The notes under the pieces: model-generated
Told to the model about the DNA's origin: nothing
What the model saw: the letters and a program-made list of their open reading frames with translations, nothing else
The model's database searches: none
DNA from: Rhodoferax sp.
GTDB lineage: Bacteria > Pseudomonadota > Gammaproteobacteria > Burkholderiales > Burkholderiaceae_C
Length of the DNA stretch: 32,183 nt
Assembly (NCBI GenBank): GCA_029865675.1
Contig: JARXAU010000008.1
Span: forward strand, 1 to 32,183
Direction of reading: 5' to 3'
Made by a program: the position numbers and the translations under genes
Part shown: positions 24,130 through 32,183 of the stretch, piece by piece
How positions within the stretch are numbered: the first letter of the stretch is position 1
How the letters are laid out: each line of letters starts with the position of its first letter

Positions 24130-24178
24130 AAGAATGCACCGGAACAATGCTTCGCGCTGCGATGCGCAGCGCATTCTT
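24130..24178 (-). terminator. Nested inverted repeats after the SGNH acyltransferase gene
   Basis: Just past the stop at 24188 (minus strand) lie two interlocking palindromes. One is an inner 8-bp stem (24154-24161 with 24165-24172, loop of three bases); the other is an outer 8-bp pair AAGAATGC (24130-24137) with GCATTCTT (24171-24178). Read on the minus strand the outer arm ends GCATTCTTTT, a short T-run. The two stems share bases 24171-24172, so they can compete slightly. Together they look like a transcription terminator. Confidence 0.5.
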
Positions 24179-24187
24179 AGGAATCTT

Positions 24188-26260
24188 TCACGATCCGCCC
24201 AAATGCACAGCACGGATAAAGGACAGCAACAAATAATCATTTCCGAATGCACTCAGGTGATCAGTGTCGTAATACAGCGGACGACCGCGCATGCTGCCGG
24301 CGCACAGCGCGTCTCCACAAAGCATATTCGCTGGATTCCAAGTCGTGGCCCGGAACGTCTTTGCGGCCTCCTCAATTTTCTCTCGCGCAAGTGTGCTCGA
24401 AGCTAGGAACTCCGTTTTGGAAACAGCTTGCCCGGCGCAATGTGGACCCCGCTCATTGAACCAATCTGAACATCGGAACTGAGAACTTTGCATTACCGGC
24501 TTGGGCAGTTCCAAAACAGTCATGACGCCAGCCAAGTGCACTGCTTCAAAAAATTTCTCCTCCGCAAAGTTTACTCGTTGTGCAATTTTTATTTGGCGCG
24601 AACTGCCAGCCATGGATTCAGGCACTGGCGAGTCGTCCCATACTTCGCGATATCTCTGCATATAAAAACCTGCGACAAACAAAACGTCTTGGCTTTTCAT
24701 CGACTCAAGAATGCTCCGCCGCGACATTTCGCGGAACTTTTTACAAACCGCTTGACCTTTGCTGTCGAACGCTGTCAGCGCCGCACACCCTCCCAGTGAG
24801 TAGAGTTGGACAGCCCATCCGGTCTGCGCAGAAAAGCGATATAGCATGCGCTCATAGGCCCCCGAATGCGAATCACCAATCACAAACAAGGTTTTTGTGG
24901 CGGTCGGGCATGTTTTCGGCTGAAAAGATATCTTGTTTCCCGCATAAAAGCGCACCCAAGTTCTACCGATATCACATGTCGCGCCCTCGCCTTTATCCAG
25001 GGCTGATGGATCCCAAGTGTGCCGGTCACTCACAACACTCAGGCTAATCTCATTTTTCTTAAGGTAAAAAACTGAACAGCTGGCAGCAACAATAGCGGTG
25101 GATGCCAGAACCATCGCTATCGTCCGCGTTGGCCGTGGATCAGGAGTTCTCAGGTGATTTCGAAACGGCTGCTCAACCCAGTAATAACTTGCGAGCGCGC
25201 CGGCAACCATGCAGCAGAGCGCAATCGCTTTATGCTCGATTTGTTCTAAACCAATCGTCCATCTGAAAGCAACGATGACGCCCCAATGCCACAGATAAAG
25301 AGAATACGATATTTTCCCAATGAACCTGAGCGGCGCGAGTGAAAATATGTGGCCGACAGCGTTTTTCTTGTCAGAACACAAAACATGCAGGACAACAACC
25401 GTAGCAAGACAAACGAATATTGCACCTGGCGCAGGAAATAATTCCTCGATGGAGGTAAATATACTTACTGCCAAACAGGCGACTGCGAGGCATCCGATGG
25501 GCGTGATGTAGCGGTCGCGCATGCGGCTAATAACTGAAAAGGTCCCGTTGGAATGTATTAAGTACAGACCAAATCCGGCAACCAACTCCCAAAGGCGAGT
25601 TGGCAGCATATAAAATGCAAAGCTGGGCGATATTCTTGTCAGCCACAGGGCCGCACAAAATGACGCCAGCCCCGTCAGCCCAACGACTGCGATAGCAATA
25701 ACCCTGGATTTTTCTGCACTTTTTAAGCCCAGTCGAAATATAAAGTAGGCCGCAAATGGAAATAAAAGGTAGTACTGCTCCTCTACCGCCAAAGACCACG
25801 TATGGGTGAATGGATTGAATGCACTGGATGACGCAAAGTAATCGCCAGCCTTCCAGAACAAAATAAAGTTACTCAGCCCGAAAATCGCGGATACCCCTGT
25901 CGGTTCTACCCATTTGGTAACCGGGGTCGGCGGGATGAAAAGAACTGAGAACACCAACATCACCGCCACGAAAAATAATGCGGCCGGGAAAATTCTGAGC
26001 AACCGACGCCGGTAAAACCAGCCAAAGAATGAGGCCAACGACACGGCGCGCGGGGCGTTGCGGATAGAAGCCGCGACCACGTAGCCCGAAATTACAAAGA
26101 AGATGTCGACACCCGCAAATCCGCCAGGTAGCCACGCAGGGTCTAGGTGATAAATCACCACAGCCAACACAGCAATTGCGCGTAGGCCATCAATGCCTGG
26201 GATGTGGCCCACCTTTTCGGCCGAATGTTGACCAGCATCCACGATCTGATTACTCTTCAT
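24188..26260 (-). CDS. Acyltransferase 3-SGNH polysaccharide O-acetylase (OafA-like)
   Basis: 690 residues from ATG 26260 (a TTG five codons earlier is unlikely). Residues ~15-405 form the membrane acyltransferase 3 domain: IPGIDGLRAIAVLAVVIYHL with H38, GVDIFFVISGYV (50-61), RRRLLRIFPA (84-93) and HTWSLAVEEQYYLLFP (153-168). Residues ~430-690 form a periplasmic SGNH domain with GDSHS (462-466) and D665-x-x-H668 (DTDHLS) as the Ser/Asp/His catalytic set. Such proteins carry acetyl across the inner membrane and O-acetylate LPS or EPS sugars. The gene is AT-richer (about 50% GC) than its neighbours upstream, a sign of exchange. It lies 41 bases after the SMR-like gene in transcription order. 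Confidence 0.93.
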   Translation of the reverse strand: MKSNQIVDAGQHSAEKVGHIPGIDGLRAIAVLAVVIYHLDPAWLPGGFAGVDIFFVISGYVVAASIRNAPRAVSLASFFGWFYRRRLLRIFPAALFFVAVMLVFSVLFIPPTPVTKWVEPTGVSAIFGLSNFILFWKAGDYFASSSAFNPFTHTWSLAVEEQYYLLFPFAAYFIFRLGLKSAEKSRVIAIAVVGLTGLASFCAALWLTRISPSFAFYMLPTRLWELVAGFGLYLIHSNGTFSVISRMRDRYITPIGCLAVACLAVSIFTSIEELFPAPGAIFVCLATVVVLHVLCSDKKNAVGHIFSLAPLRFIGKISYSLYLWHWGVIVAFRWTIGLEQIEHKAIALCCMVAGALASYYWVEQPFRNHLRTPDPRPTRTIAMVLASTAIVAASCSVFYLKKNEISLSVVSDRHTWDPSALDKGEGATCDIGRTWVRFYAGNKISFQPKTCPTATKTLFVIGDSHSGAYERMLYRFSAQTGWAVQLYSLGGCAALTAFDSKGQAVCKKFREMSRRSILESMKSQDVLFVAGFYMQRYREVWDDSPVPESMAGSSRQIKIAQRVNFAEEKFFEAVHLAGVMTVLELPKPVMQSSQFRCSDWFNERGPHCAGQAVSKTEFLASSTLAREKIEEAAKTFRATTWNPANMLCGDALCAGSMRGRPLYYDTDHLSAFGNDYLLLSFIRAVHLGGS

Positions 26261-26301
26261 ATCTTGTCGATGCAACTAATAAGTGCACCTGCGCATTTGG
26301 T

Positions 26302-26673
26302 TCAGGCTCGCGCAATAAAAGCCACCCCAATGACGATGAATCCAATTCCAAGCATCTTGTTGATGGACAAGGATTCACCAAAAAAGAAATAGGCGACCAC
26401 GGCGCCGATCACATAACCGATCGACAAGAGTGGGTAGGCCGCGCTCACATCCAGCCGCGCTAGCACGCCGATCCATAAGCCAAAGCTGGCCACATAGCAA
26501 GCCAAGCCTGCCAGCACAGGCAAGCTGGTGATGCCTGCAAACAGCAGGCCCCAGGCAGACGCGCCACCTGCCGCCAAACCCGACAGGGCCGTGGCACCGG
26601 CTTTGAGCAAGAACTGCGCTGCCGTGTTCAGCACCACGGCTGACATGATGAGCGCGAAGGTGGTCAGCGTCAT
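26302..26673 (-). CDS. SMR/EamA-like small membrane transporter (ArnE/F-like)
   Basis: 123 residues with four hydrophobic helices, beginning MTLTTFALIMSAVVLNTAAQ. FLLKAGATALS, then YPLLSIGYVIGAVVAYFFFG and ESLSINKMLGIGFIVIGVAF, are the pattern of EamA-like half-size transporters, such as the ArnE/ArnF subunits that flip aminoarabinose-phosphoundecaprenol. It lies 12 bases after the HAD-UbiA gene stop in the same direction. In that context I infer that it flips the polyprenyl-phosphate sugar made by its neighbour so that the GT-C transferase can use it outside. Multidrug export is an alternative but less likely here. Confidence 0.85.
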   Translation of the reverse strand: MTLTTFALIMSAVVLNTAAQFLLKAGATALSGLAAGGASAWGLLFAGITSLPVLAGLACYVASFGLWIGVLARLDVSAAYPLLSIGYVIGAVVAYFFFGESLSINKMLGIGFIVIGVAFIARA

Positions 26674-26685
26674 GGTGTGTAGGCC

Positions 26686-28134
26686 TCAACCCTTTGCGCT
26701 GGCCAGCATGGCAAACACTGCCAAGGCACACGCAATCACCAAGCTCTGCCAGTCCTTGGCTGCAAACACCACCGGGTCGTCGTGCATTTCACCGCGGTGC
26801 GTCTTCAACCACACCCGGCTGATCCAGTAGGCCAGGGCCGGCACCGCCAGCCACAGCATGTAGGGGCGGGCATACATCTTGGCCACGTCGGCGCTGTTCA
26901 CATACAACGCCAGCACCAGCACGGCGGTGTAGCCGCTGGCGGCACCCAGGGCCAGCAGCACGACCAGGTCGTCTGTGGAATAGCCACGGCCTGCGGCCTT
27001 GCGTGATTTGCTTTGGGCGGTCTTGATCATCTCGGCATAACGTTTCACCAGCGCCAGGCTCAAGAAGATGAACATTGAAAACGCCAGCAACCAGAACGAC
27101 GGCACGATGGCCGTGGCCGCTGCGCCCGCAAGGATGCGCACCGTGTACAGGCCTGACAGCAGCATCACGTCCACCATCACCTGCGCCTTCAGCTTGATGG
27201 AATAGCTGAGCGTGACCACGTAGTACAGCATCAGCACCAGCAAAAACATGCGCGGCAGCTGCCAGGCCAGGCCGAAGGCCACCCCCAGCAGCGCCAGCTT
27301 CATCGCAGCCCCAAGCGGGATAGACAACGACCCGGCAGCAAACGGCCTGTTCTTCTTGCTGCTGTGCTGGCGGTCGGCAGTGATGTCCAGCATGTCGTTC
27401 AGGATGTAGACGCTGGAGGCACACAGGCCAAACGCAAAGAAGGCCATCACCGCCTGCTGCAGCAATTGCAGATCCGTGGCGCGGTGGGCGGCCAGCAGCG
27501 GCACGAACACCAGAATGTTCTTCAGCCATTGGTGCAGGCGCATGGCCTTCAGCGCCGCACGCATGGCATTGAACGGGGTCGGCGCCAAGAATGCCAACGG
27601 CGCCATGGCCTGTGCTGCAGCCAGCACCTTGGGGCTGGCATTGGCCACCGACACCAGGCCTGCGGCCCGCCACACTGGCAGGTCGTCTTTGCTGTTGCCG
27701 ATGTAGTCAAACCCCTTCTCGCCAAACACCTTGGTCAGGTGGTCAGCCTTGCGCTGGCTTGACAGGTTGATGGCTGGCCCCGTGGTGGCCATCACATCGT
27801 CAAAGATGCCCAGGTGGCGTGCAATGTCTTGTGCGTAGCGGTCGGCGCTGGCCGTTACCAGCACGGTGCGGCGCCCCAGGGCACGCTGCGCCGTCACATG
27901 CTGCACCACAGCGCTGCAGTAGGGCAGCGTGGTGACGTCCACCTGCACCAGTTGGGCAATGCGCAATTTGGTTGCCGCCTTGCCGTGCCGCAGCAGCCAG
28001 AAGGGCACGGCCAATGCGGCCAGGAAGTTCTGCTTCAACAACAGGAGAAAGGATTCAAACAGCAGATCGGTGTGGATCAACGTGCCGTCGCAATCCACGC
28101 ACAGGGGCAGGTTGGCGGGGGTGGGTTGGTTCAT
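26686..28134 (-). CDS. HAD-UbiA fusion, polyprenyl-phosphate phosphoribosyltransferase-like
   Basis: 482 residues from ATG 28134 (the open frame continues upstream, but the family begins here). Residues 1-~185 are a HAD phosphatase domain: VDCDGT with D14 and D16, LVTASADR (92-99) and GNSKDDLPVW (146-155). Residues ~190-482 are a UbiA-type prenyltransferase with NDMLDITADRQHSSKKNRPF (246-265), the N-D-x2-D-x3-D Mg-diphosphate motif. This resembles DPPR synthase (Rv3806c family), which joins phosphoribosyl diphosphate to polyprenyl phosphate; the HAD part may remove the 5-phosphate afterwards. With the SMR and GT-C neighbours it suggests a lipid-linked ribo- or arabinofuranose donor. The DprE1/DprE2 epimerases are not in the window, so ribose is as likely as arabinose. 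Confidence 0.85.
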   Translation of the reverse strand: MNQPTPANLPLCVDCDGTLIHTDLLFESFLLLLKQNFLAALAVPFWLLRHGKAATKLRIAQLVQVDVTTLPYCSAVVQHVTAQRALGRRTVLVTASADRYAQDIARHLGIFDDVMATTGPAINLSSQRKADHLTKVFGEKGFDYIGNSKDDLPVWRAAGLVSVANASPKVLAAAQAMAPLAFLAPTPFNAMRAALKAMRLHQWLKNILVFVPLLAAHRATDLQLLQQAVMAFFAFGLCASSVYILNDMLDITADRQHSSKKNRPFAAGSLSIPLGAAMKLALLGVAFGLAWQLPRMFLLVLMLYYVVTLSYSIKLKAQVMVDVMLLSGLYTVRILAGAAATAIVPSFWLLAFSMFIFLSLALVKRYAEMIKTAQSKSRKAAGRGYSTDDLVVLLALGAASGYTAVLVLALYVNSADVAKMYARPYMLWLAVPALAYWISRVWLKTHRGEMHDDPVVFAAKDWQSLVIACALAVFAMLASAKG

Positions 28135-28159
28135 GCCTGGGTTCCGTGCGCGGGCAGTT

Positions 28160-29668
28160 TCATGGTGAGCTGGGGCGCGTGGTGCTGCCGTTTGGCACAG
28201 CGAGCTGGTAGTGCACAAACGCAGCTGCTTTCGCAACCTGCTTGTACTGACCTGTGTCCAACAGGGGGCGTGCCCGGCGGCCAGGATCAACCCCCTCACG
28301 CGGTGAAAACACGATGTCGTCGGGCAACTGGGCGGGGTTGAGTCCTGGCTTGGGATAGCGGCTGAATGGGATCAACCGTAGCGGCACACTGTCACGGTAA
28401 CCAATGCCAGGCACGGCCAGCCCGTAGTAGGCCAGGGCACGCTCATCGGCCAGCCACACCACGGTGCGGCCGGCAGCCAATGATTGCTGCGCCCATGCAG
28501 CAGCCAGGCGATAGTCGTCCTTGTCATGGCGGGGTGCCAGACGATTTGAAACGGCGCTGGTCAGCAGCCCAAGTGCCAGCGTACCCGCCACAAGGCGGCT
28601 GCCCAGGCTGCGCTGCCCGGCGGCATGCTGCAAGAACACGGCATGCGCCAGCACCACCACCGGCAATACAGCTGACAGATGGCGGCCCATCACGCGCCAG
28701 TGCAGCACCAGGCCCAGGATCACCATCACCACAAACGGCAGGCCGGCGGCAATTGCAAATGCAAGCCGGGTACGGCGTGTCGGCAGCCGCCACCAACTGG
28801 CGGCCACAGCCCAGGCTGACAGTGCGGCCAACAGCGCCATCAACACCAACTGGGCAGGGTTGGACTGCAGCACGCTGATGCGCAAATCGTGCCGAGACGG
28901 CCCCAGCCCTGTAGCCCCCAGCAGCTCGATCAGCCCATAGCCCATGCCTGGCACAGAAAACGCAGCGGTCTGATTGGCACGCGCACCCGATATGTGGCTG
29001 TGCACGGCCACTGCCAGCATGGCGCCGCCCATCAGCAGCGTCAGGGCGACCCACCACCACTGCCGGCACGCGGCGTACAGCACCTGCTTGGCCACTTGGG
29101 GATAAAGCAGCCCCAGCACCAGCAGGCAGCTGGCCACCCAGAACACACCCAGGACACTGCCACCCACCAGCACCACGGCCCCCAGCAGGCATTCACGCAG
29201 GCCCTGGGCCAGGGCAACGTCGGTGCTGTCCGGGCGACACAGGCGCAGCATGCCGGCCATCAGCCAGCAGGCGCCGGCCACATACAGCACGTAGGGCCTG
29301 GCGTCATTCACGTAGTACCAGACAAAGCCATTCAGGGCAAAGCTGGTCAAGAGCCACGGGGTCTGCACCTTGCCCGCGGTTGCCCGCTGCAGCCCGGCCA
29401 GCGCCAAAACAAGCCAGGGCAGGTTTGCCACGCGTAACACCCATTCTTGGGTTCCAAAAACCTCAGTCCACACCCACATGTAGGCGTGGTACAGCGGCAA
29501 CTGGCCGTCGCTGTTGTAGTGAAGCCAGAACCCCGCTGCCCACTTGCTGAAAGTTGGCGGCAGGGCCAGTTCCCATGTGCCGATCTCGTCGGTCCACAGG
29601 GACCGGTTGTCGATCGCCAGCAGGCCCAACACCAGTGCCAGTACAACCGGCAGCAATCGCGCAGTCAT
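28160..29668 (-). CDS. GT-C membrane glycosyltransferase (GT39/ArnT-like)
   Basis: 502 residues with about ten to twelve transmembrane helices. ATG 29668 starts MTARLLPVVLALVLGLLAID, the first helix; the frame is open further upstream but that part is low-complexity and unlike the family. NRSLWTDEIGTWELA carries the D27-E28 pair in the first periplasmic loop that is the catalytic acidic motif of GT-C enzymes, followed by HYNSDGQLPLYHAYMWVW. A soluble C-terminal tail (~from residue 410) is present. GT-C enzymes use polyprenyl-phosphate sugars on the periplasmic side. The stop lies 25 bases before the HAD-UbiA start, so the donor maker and user are likely co-expressed. Confidence 0.85.
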   Translation of the reverse strand: MTARLLPVVLALVLGLLAIDNRSLWTDEIGTWELALPPTFSKWAAGFWLHYNSDGQLPLYHAYMWVWTEVFGTQEWVLRVANLPWLVLALAGLQRATAGKVQTPWLLTSFALNGFVWYYVNDARPYVLYVAGACWLMAGMLRLCRPDSTDVALAQGLRECLLGAVVLVGGSVLGVFWVASCLLVLGLLYPQVAKQVLYAACRQWWWVALTLLMGGAMLAVAVHSHISGARANQTAAFSVPGMGYGLIELLGATGLGPSRHDLRISVLQSNPAQLVLMALLAALSAWAVAASWWRLPTRRTRLAFAIAAGLPFVVMVILGLVLHWRVMGRHLSAVLPVVVLAHAVFLQHAAGQRSLGSRLVAGTLALGLLTSAVSNRLAPRHDKDDYRLAAAWAQQSLAAGRTVVWLADERALAYYGLAVPGIGYRDSVPLRLIPFSRYPKPGLNPAQLPDDIVFSPREGVDPGRRARPLLDTGQYKQVAKAAAFVHYQLAVPNGSTTRPSSP

Positions 29669-29852
29669 GGCTGGCCTGACCCGCAGACACTGCGGAAGGA
29701 GTGGTTCGCCGGCGTCTGCAACATCTGGCACCAGACTTTCAAGAGTCGCAAGAGACCCGCCTTTCGGTTCAACAAGGAGTACATCAATTTCAGACGCCGG
29801 TGCAGCAGGTTCAAAGGCAACACCAGGGGCATGCGGCTGGCTGGAAGTTTGG

Positions 29853-30806
29853 CTAAGCGCGCCGAAGCACAAACCCGGCCTGGTCACCCCGTTTGTCTGT
29901 GTTCAATTGCCGCGCACGCGCATCGAATGCGGCGATGTCGGCAGCACTGAAGATCGACGCATCAGGGTTCACCGAATTTGACTTGGGGCCGGATAAGGCA
30001 ATGCCTTTGCGGTTTTGCTCACTGCCCCAAAACTGGAATGCCGTCGAATCAAACCGCACGTGCTCACAGCTGAACCCGGCATCGCGCACAAGGCGCTGCA
30101 TGCTGTCAACGCTGTGCAGATAAAAGTGCCTTGGTGCGTCGAGCTGCACCCAATCCAGCCCGTAATGCGCCCAGGCTTCAGACGACGACAAAGGCACCCG
30201 CACGATGCAATGGCCACCCGGGCGCAAGCACTGGTAGGCCAGCCGCAAGGTGCCCAGTTGATCGGGCATGTGTTCCAGCGAATGGTGGAACATGATCAGA
30301 TCAAACGTGCCATCCATGGCGTCAAGCGTGGACCGACGCACCAGTGGTTGCCCGGCATGCATCAGGTCAGCGTCGGCAAACGGGTCGATGCCCAAGGCAT
30401 TGCGCATGCCGGCTTCTCGCAACAACAGCACCAGCGCACCGCTGCCACAGCCCACGTCAAGCACGGCTGAATCGATGCGCAGGGCAGCCTTGGCGGGCCC
30501 AAGAAAGTCAAACAACTTCGTGGGCTGCAGCTTGTTGAGCAATGCACCCGCAAGACCACCGCCGATGACCGCGTGTCGATTTCTGGCAGCCACCACGCGG
30601 CGATACAAGCCACCAGACTTTCTGGGCTTGAATGAGTAATAGCCAGCACCGTAATAGCGGGCCATATCATCTGGAATGCTGCAGATTTGCAGGCACCCAC
30701 ACTGGTTGCATTGAAAGTATGGGTGCAAATCCCCAATGCCGTACATCTTCTCCGTGGCATTGAAAACTTGGAACTCACCTTCTGACCCACAAATTCTGCA
30801 AAGCAT
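29853..30806 (-). CDS. SAM-dependent methyltransferase with N-terminal zinc-binding motif
   Basis: 317 residues. ATG 30806 is set by a full AGGAGG seven bases upstream. Residues 3-36 have two CxxC pairs (C3/C6 and C33/C36), a likely zinc ribbon as in sugar C-methyltransferases. VLDVGCGSGALVLLLREAG (115-133) is class I motif I; FDLIMFHHSLEHMPD (168-182) and LRPGGHCIVRVP follow. It may methylate an EPS sugar, or a C-methyl branched sugar nucleotide given the zinc motif, but the target is unknown. It sits between the flippase and the GT-C gene in the same direction, with 184 bases to the latter's start. Confidence 0.88.
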   Translation of the reverse strand: MLCRICGSEGEFQVFNATEKMYGIGDLHPYFQCNQCGCLQICSIPDDMARYYGAGYYSFKPRKSGGLYRRVVAARNRHAVIGGGLAGALLNKLQPTKLFDFLGPAKAALRIDSAVLDVGCGSGALVLLLREAGMRNALGIDPFADADLMHAGQPLVRRSTLDAMDGTFDLIMFHHSLEHMPDQLGTLRLAYQCLRPGGHCIVRVPLSSSEAWAHYGLDWVQLDAPRHFYLHSVDSMQRLVRDAGFSCEHVRFDSTAFQFWGSEQNRKGIALSGPKSNSVNPDASIFSAADIAAFDARARQLNTDKRGDQAGFVLRRA

Positions 30807-30813
30807 TGAAAAA

Positions 30814-30819
30814 CCTCCT
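30814..30819 (-). promoter_or_regulatory. Strong Shine-Dalgarno deciding the methyltransferase start
   Basis: The complement of CCTCCT at 30814-30819 is AGGAGG, a complete anti-SD match seven bases before ATG 30806. It settles the start against a longer in-frame option at 30839 and implies high translation. Confidence 0.75.
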
Positions 30820-30952
30820 GGTGCTTGCAATTCAGCCACATTAAATCAAGACAATATGCGACGCCGCCCGAAAAAGCCGCACCTGGGCCGCATGCAAAAA
30901 AAGAAAGTGAAGGTTGTTGACCAAACCAGTCATTCCCATGGGTACTGCGGGC

Positions 30953-32183
30953 TCATGCGCGCCTGTTGAACAGGCCAATCGCTGTTGACAAGATCAGCCG
31001 GCGATCGTCGGCAGTCAGCACGGCGAACGCACCCACAAGTAAGGCCACCACGGTCGCGCCGGCAGCTACATTCGTCGAGCCGCCCGCCAGAACATATTGA
31101 TGTGCTTGCCAGGCACAGACACATGTACCCAGCATGAGCAATACCTTAAAAGCACCCAAGCCATGGCGTATAGGCATCAACCTGCTTTGCACCCAAAGCA
31201 GCAACACAAAGTCGACTGTGGCCCGCACCGCCCAAGCCAGTGCAGCACCTTCGATACCAAACCGCGTCGTTAGCCAAAACAACAGCAACAGAAATATCGG
31301 AAACTCGCAAAGATGCAGCTTGGCGGTTGTGTCCGCACGACCTGCACTTTGGATGGCAGTGAAAGTAACCCGCGCCACGCAATTGATTGCGAAGCCCAGA
31401 GCCAAGATTTGCAACACCCAAAAGCTCTTGTCGGCAAACTCGGTCGTGATCCAGATCGCCAGTAGCGGTTGCGCGAACGCCACCACCAAAGCAGCAACGG
31501 GCAACATCACGGCAACCATCACACGCAGGCTTTGACCGAAGAGTTGGTGCGCGCGCTCGGGGTTTGTCGCCATGGCCGCCCCAAGGGCCGGAAAAAGTAC
31601 GCCCAATATGGCCTCAGGGATGATGGTGAGCCTGCTTATTGCTTCATAGGGCGTGGTGTAGTACGCGACCATGCTGGCCCCGACGACATAAGCGACCACG
31701 AATCGATCCAGATACGACAGCACCGGCGAGATGATGTTGGACACTGTCATCCAGCCGCCCGATACAAGCAACTGGCGCAACTCTGCACGGTTGAACCATC
31801 GTGGGTACTCTGAATTTGCAGGCAGCACACGACCTACTGCATAAGCATGGACTGCCCAAGTCACAGCACGCGCAGCCGCCAGAAATATGACGACTGGAAC
31901 AAGGCCACTGTAAAACTGCAACACCACGAGCGGGCCACCGTAGGTGATGAAACCCATGCTGAGGCGGATTGCACTCGTCACGTCAAAGCGACCGTACGCC
32001 TCAAGTACACCGCGCAATGCAGCTGTGGTGGTGACAAAAGGCAGCGCAGCCGACACAGCAAACAAGGATGCTTGCGCCTGTGCCACAAGGGCTGCGTCGT
32101 CGCCGCCCATCAATCCGGCTAGGTTTGGCGTCACCAGCGCCAATAATCCGCCACCTGCTGCGCCCAGCGCAGCTGTGAGCACC
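30953..32183 (-). CDS. Wzx-type oligosaccharide flippase, 5' end cut by window edge
   Basis: At least 409 residues are visible; the frame is open to the right edge and family length suggests that roughly 50-90 N-terminal residues are missing. About twelve hydrophobic helices are visible, with features of the polysaccharide transporter (PST/MATE-like) superfamily such as GGWMTVSNIISPVLSYLDRF and YYTTPYEAISRLTIIPEAIL. These proteins flip undecaprenyl-linked repeat units across the inner membrane for Wzy-type polymerisation. It is the first minus-strand gene in view and is separated from the methyltransferase by 146 bases. The short tail FNRRA ends in TGA at 30955-30953. Confidence 0.9.
   Translation of the reverse strand, partial: VLTAALGAAGGGLLALVTPNLAGLMGGDDAALVAQAQASLFAVSAALPFVTTTAALRGVLEAYGRFDVTSAIRLSMGFITYGGPLVVLQFYSGLVPVVIFLAAARAVTWAVHAYAVGRVLPANSEYPRWFNRAELRQLLVSGGWMTVSNIISPVLSYLDRFVVAYVVGASMVAYYTTPYEAISRLTIIPEAILGVLFPALGAAMATNPERAHQLFGQSLRVMVAVMLPVAALVVAFAQPLLAIWITTEFADKSFWVLQILALGFAINCVARVTFTAIQSAGRADTTAKLHLCEFPIFLLLLFWLTTRFGIEGAALAWAVRATVDFVLLLWVQSRLMPIRHGLGAFKVLLMLGTCVCAWQAHQYVLAGGSTNVAAGATVVALLVGAFAVLTADDRRLILSTAIGLFNRRA

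Overview
This 32 kb window looks like a chromosomal cell-surface polysaccharide locus of a high-GC betaproteobacterium. I infer Burkholderiales, near Comamonadaceae or the Rubrivivax/Leptothrix group, from the GC-rich codon use, the DUF1800-DUF1501 gene pair and the style of the exopolysaccharide (EPS) genes. I found no tRNA, rRNA, CRISPR array or intact insertion sequence.

Layout, left to right. (1) 3-1403 is the end of a Tat-type DUF1501 protein (alkaline phosphatase/sulfatase-like fold), cut only at its very start by the window edge. (2) 1435-2797 is a graveyard of toxin-antitoxin modules: a HicB antitoxin with a truncated hicA, a ribbon-helix-helix antitoxin behind a truncated PIN toxin, and a vapC with its middle and start missing. 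(3) 2958-5701 holds gmd and fcl, which turn GDP-mannose into GDP-L-fucose. An intact vapBC pair sits between them, with vapC overlapping fcl by ATGA. (4) 5702-6464 is a gap with no convincing gene. (5) 6465-13783 is a two-gene unit. The first gene is a giant predicted lipoprotein of about 1968 residues: eleven tandem calcium-dependent carbohydrate-binding-like repeats (CBM60-like) followed by a DUF1800 domain. The second, overlapping it, is another DUF1501 protein paralogous to the one at the left edge. (6) 13998-23026 is a co-directional EPS operon: GT4, DUF1972-type GT4, a Wzy/ligase-like polymerase, GT2, a hexapeptide acetyltransferase, GT4 and a family 8 polysaccharide lyase (PL8), with several ATGA overlaps. 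(7) 23072-32183 runs on the minus strand and converges on the operon. In transcription order it has a Wzx-type flippase (cut by the right edge), a SAM methyltransferase, a GT-C glycosyltransferase, a HAD-UbiA fusion like polyprenyl-phosphate phosphoribosyltransferases, an SMR-type small transporter, an acyltransferase-SGNH O-acetylase and a frameshifted acyltransferase.

How it may work together (inference). GDP-fucose and other activated sugars feed the glycosyltransferases, which build a lipid-linked repeat unit. Acetylation, methylation and perhaps a polyprenyl-phosphate pentose decorate it. Wzx exports it, Wzy polymerises it and the PL8 lyase trims or releases it, which would imply a uronic acid in the chain. 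The repeat-DUF1800 lipoprotein and its DUF1501 partner look like an outer-surface device that binds and perhaps modifies a polysaccharide. That pair, with its duplicated five-domain block, is the most unusual thing here. Precursor genes (manA/manC), a priming transferase and Wza/Wzc are not in the window and must lie elsewhere.
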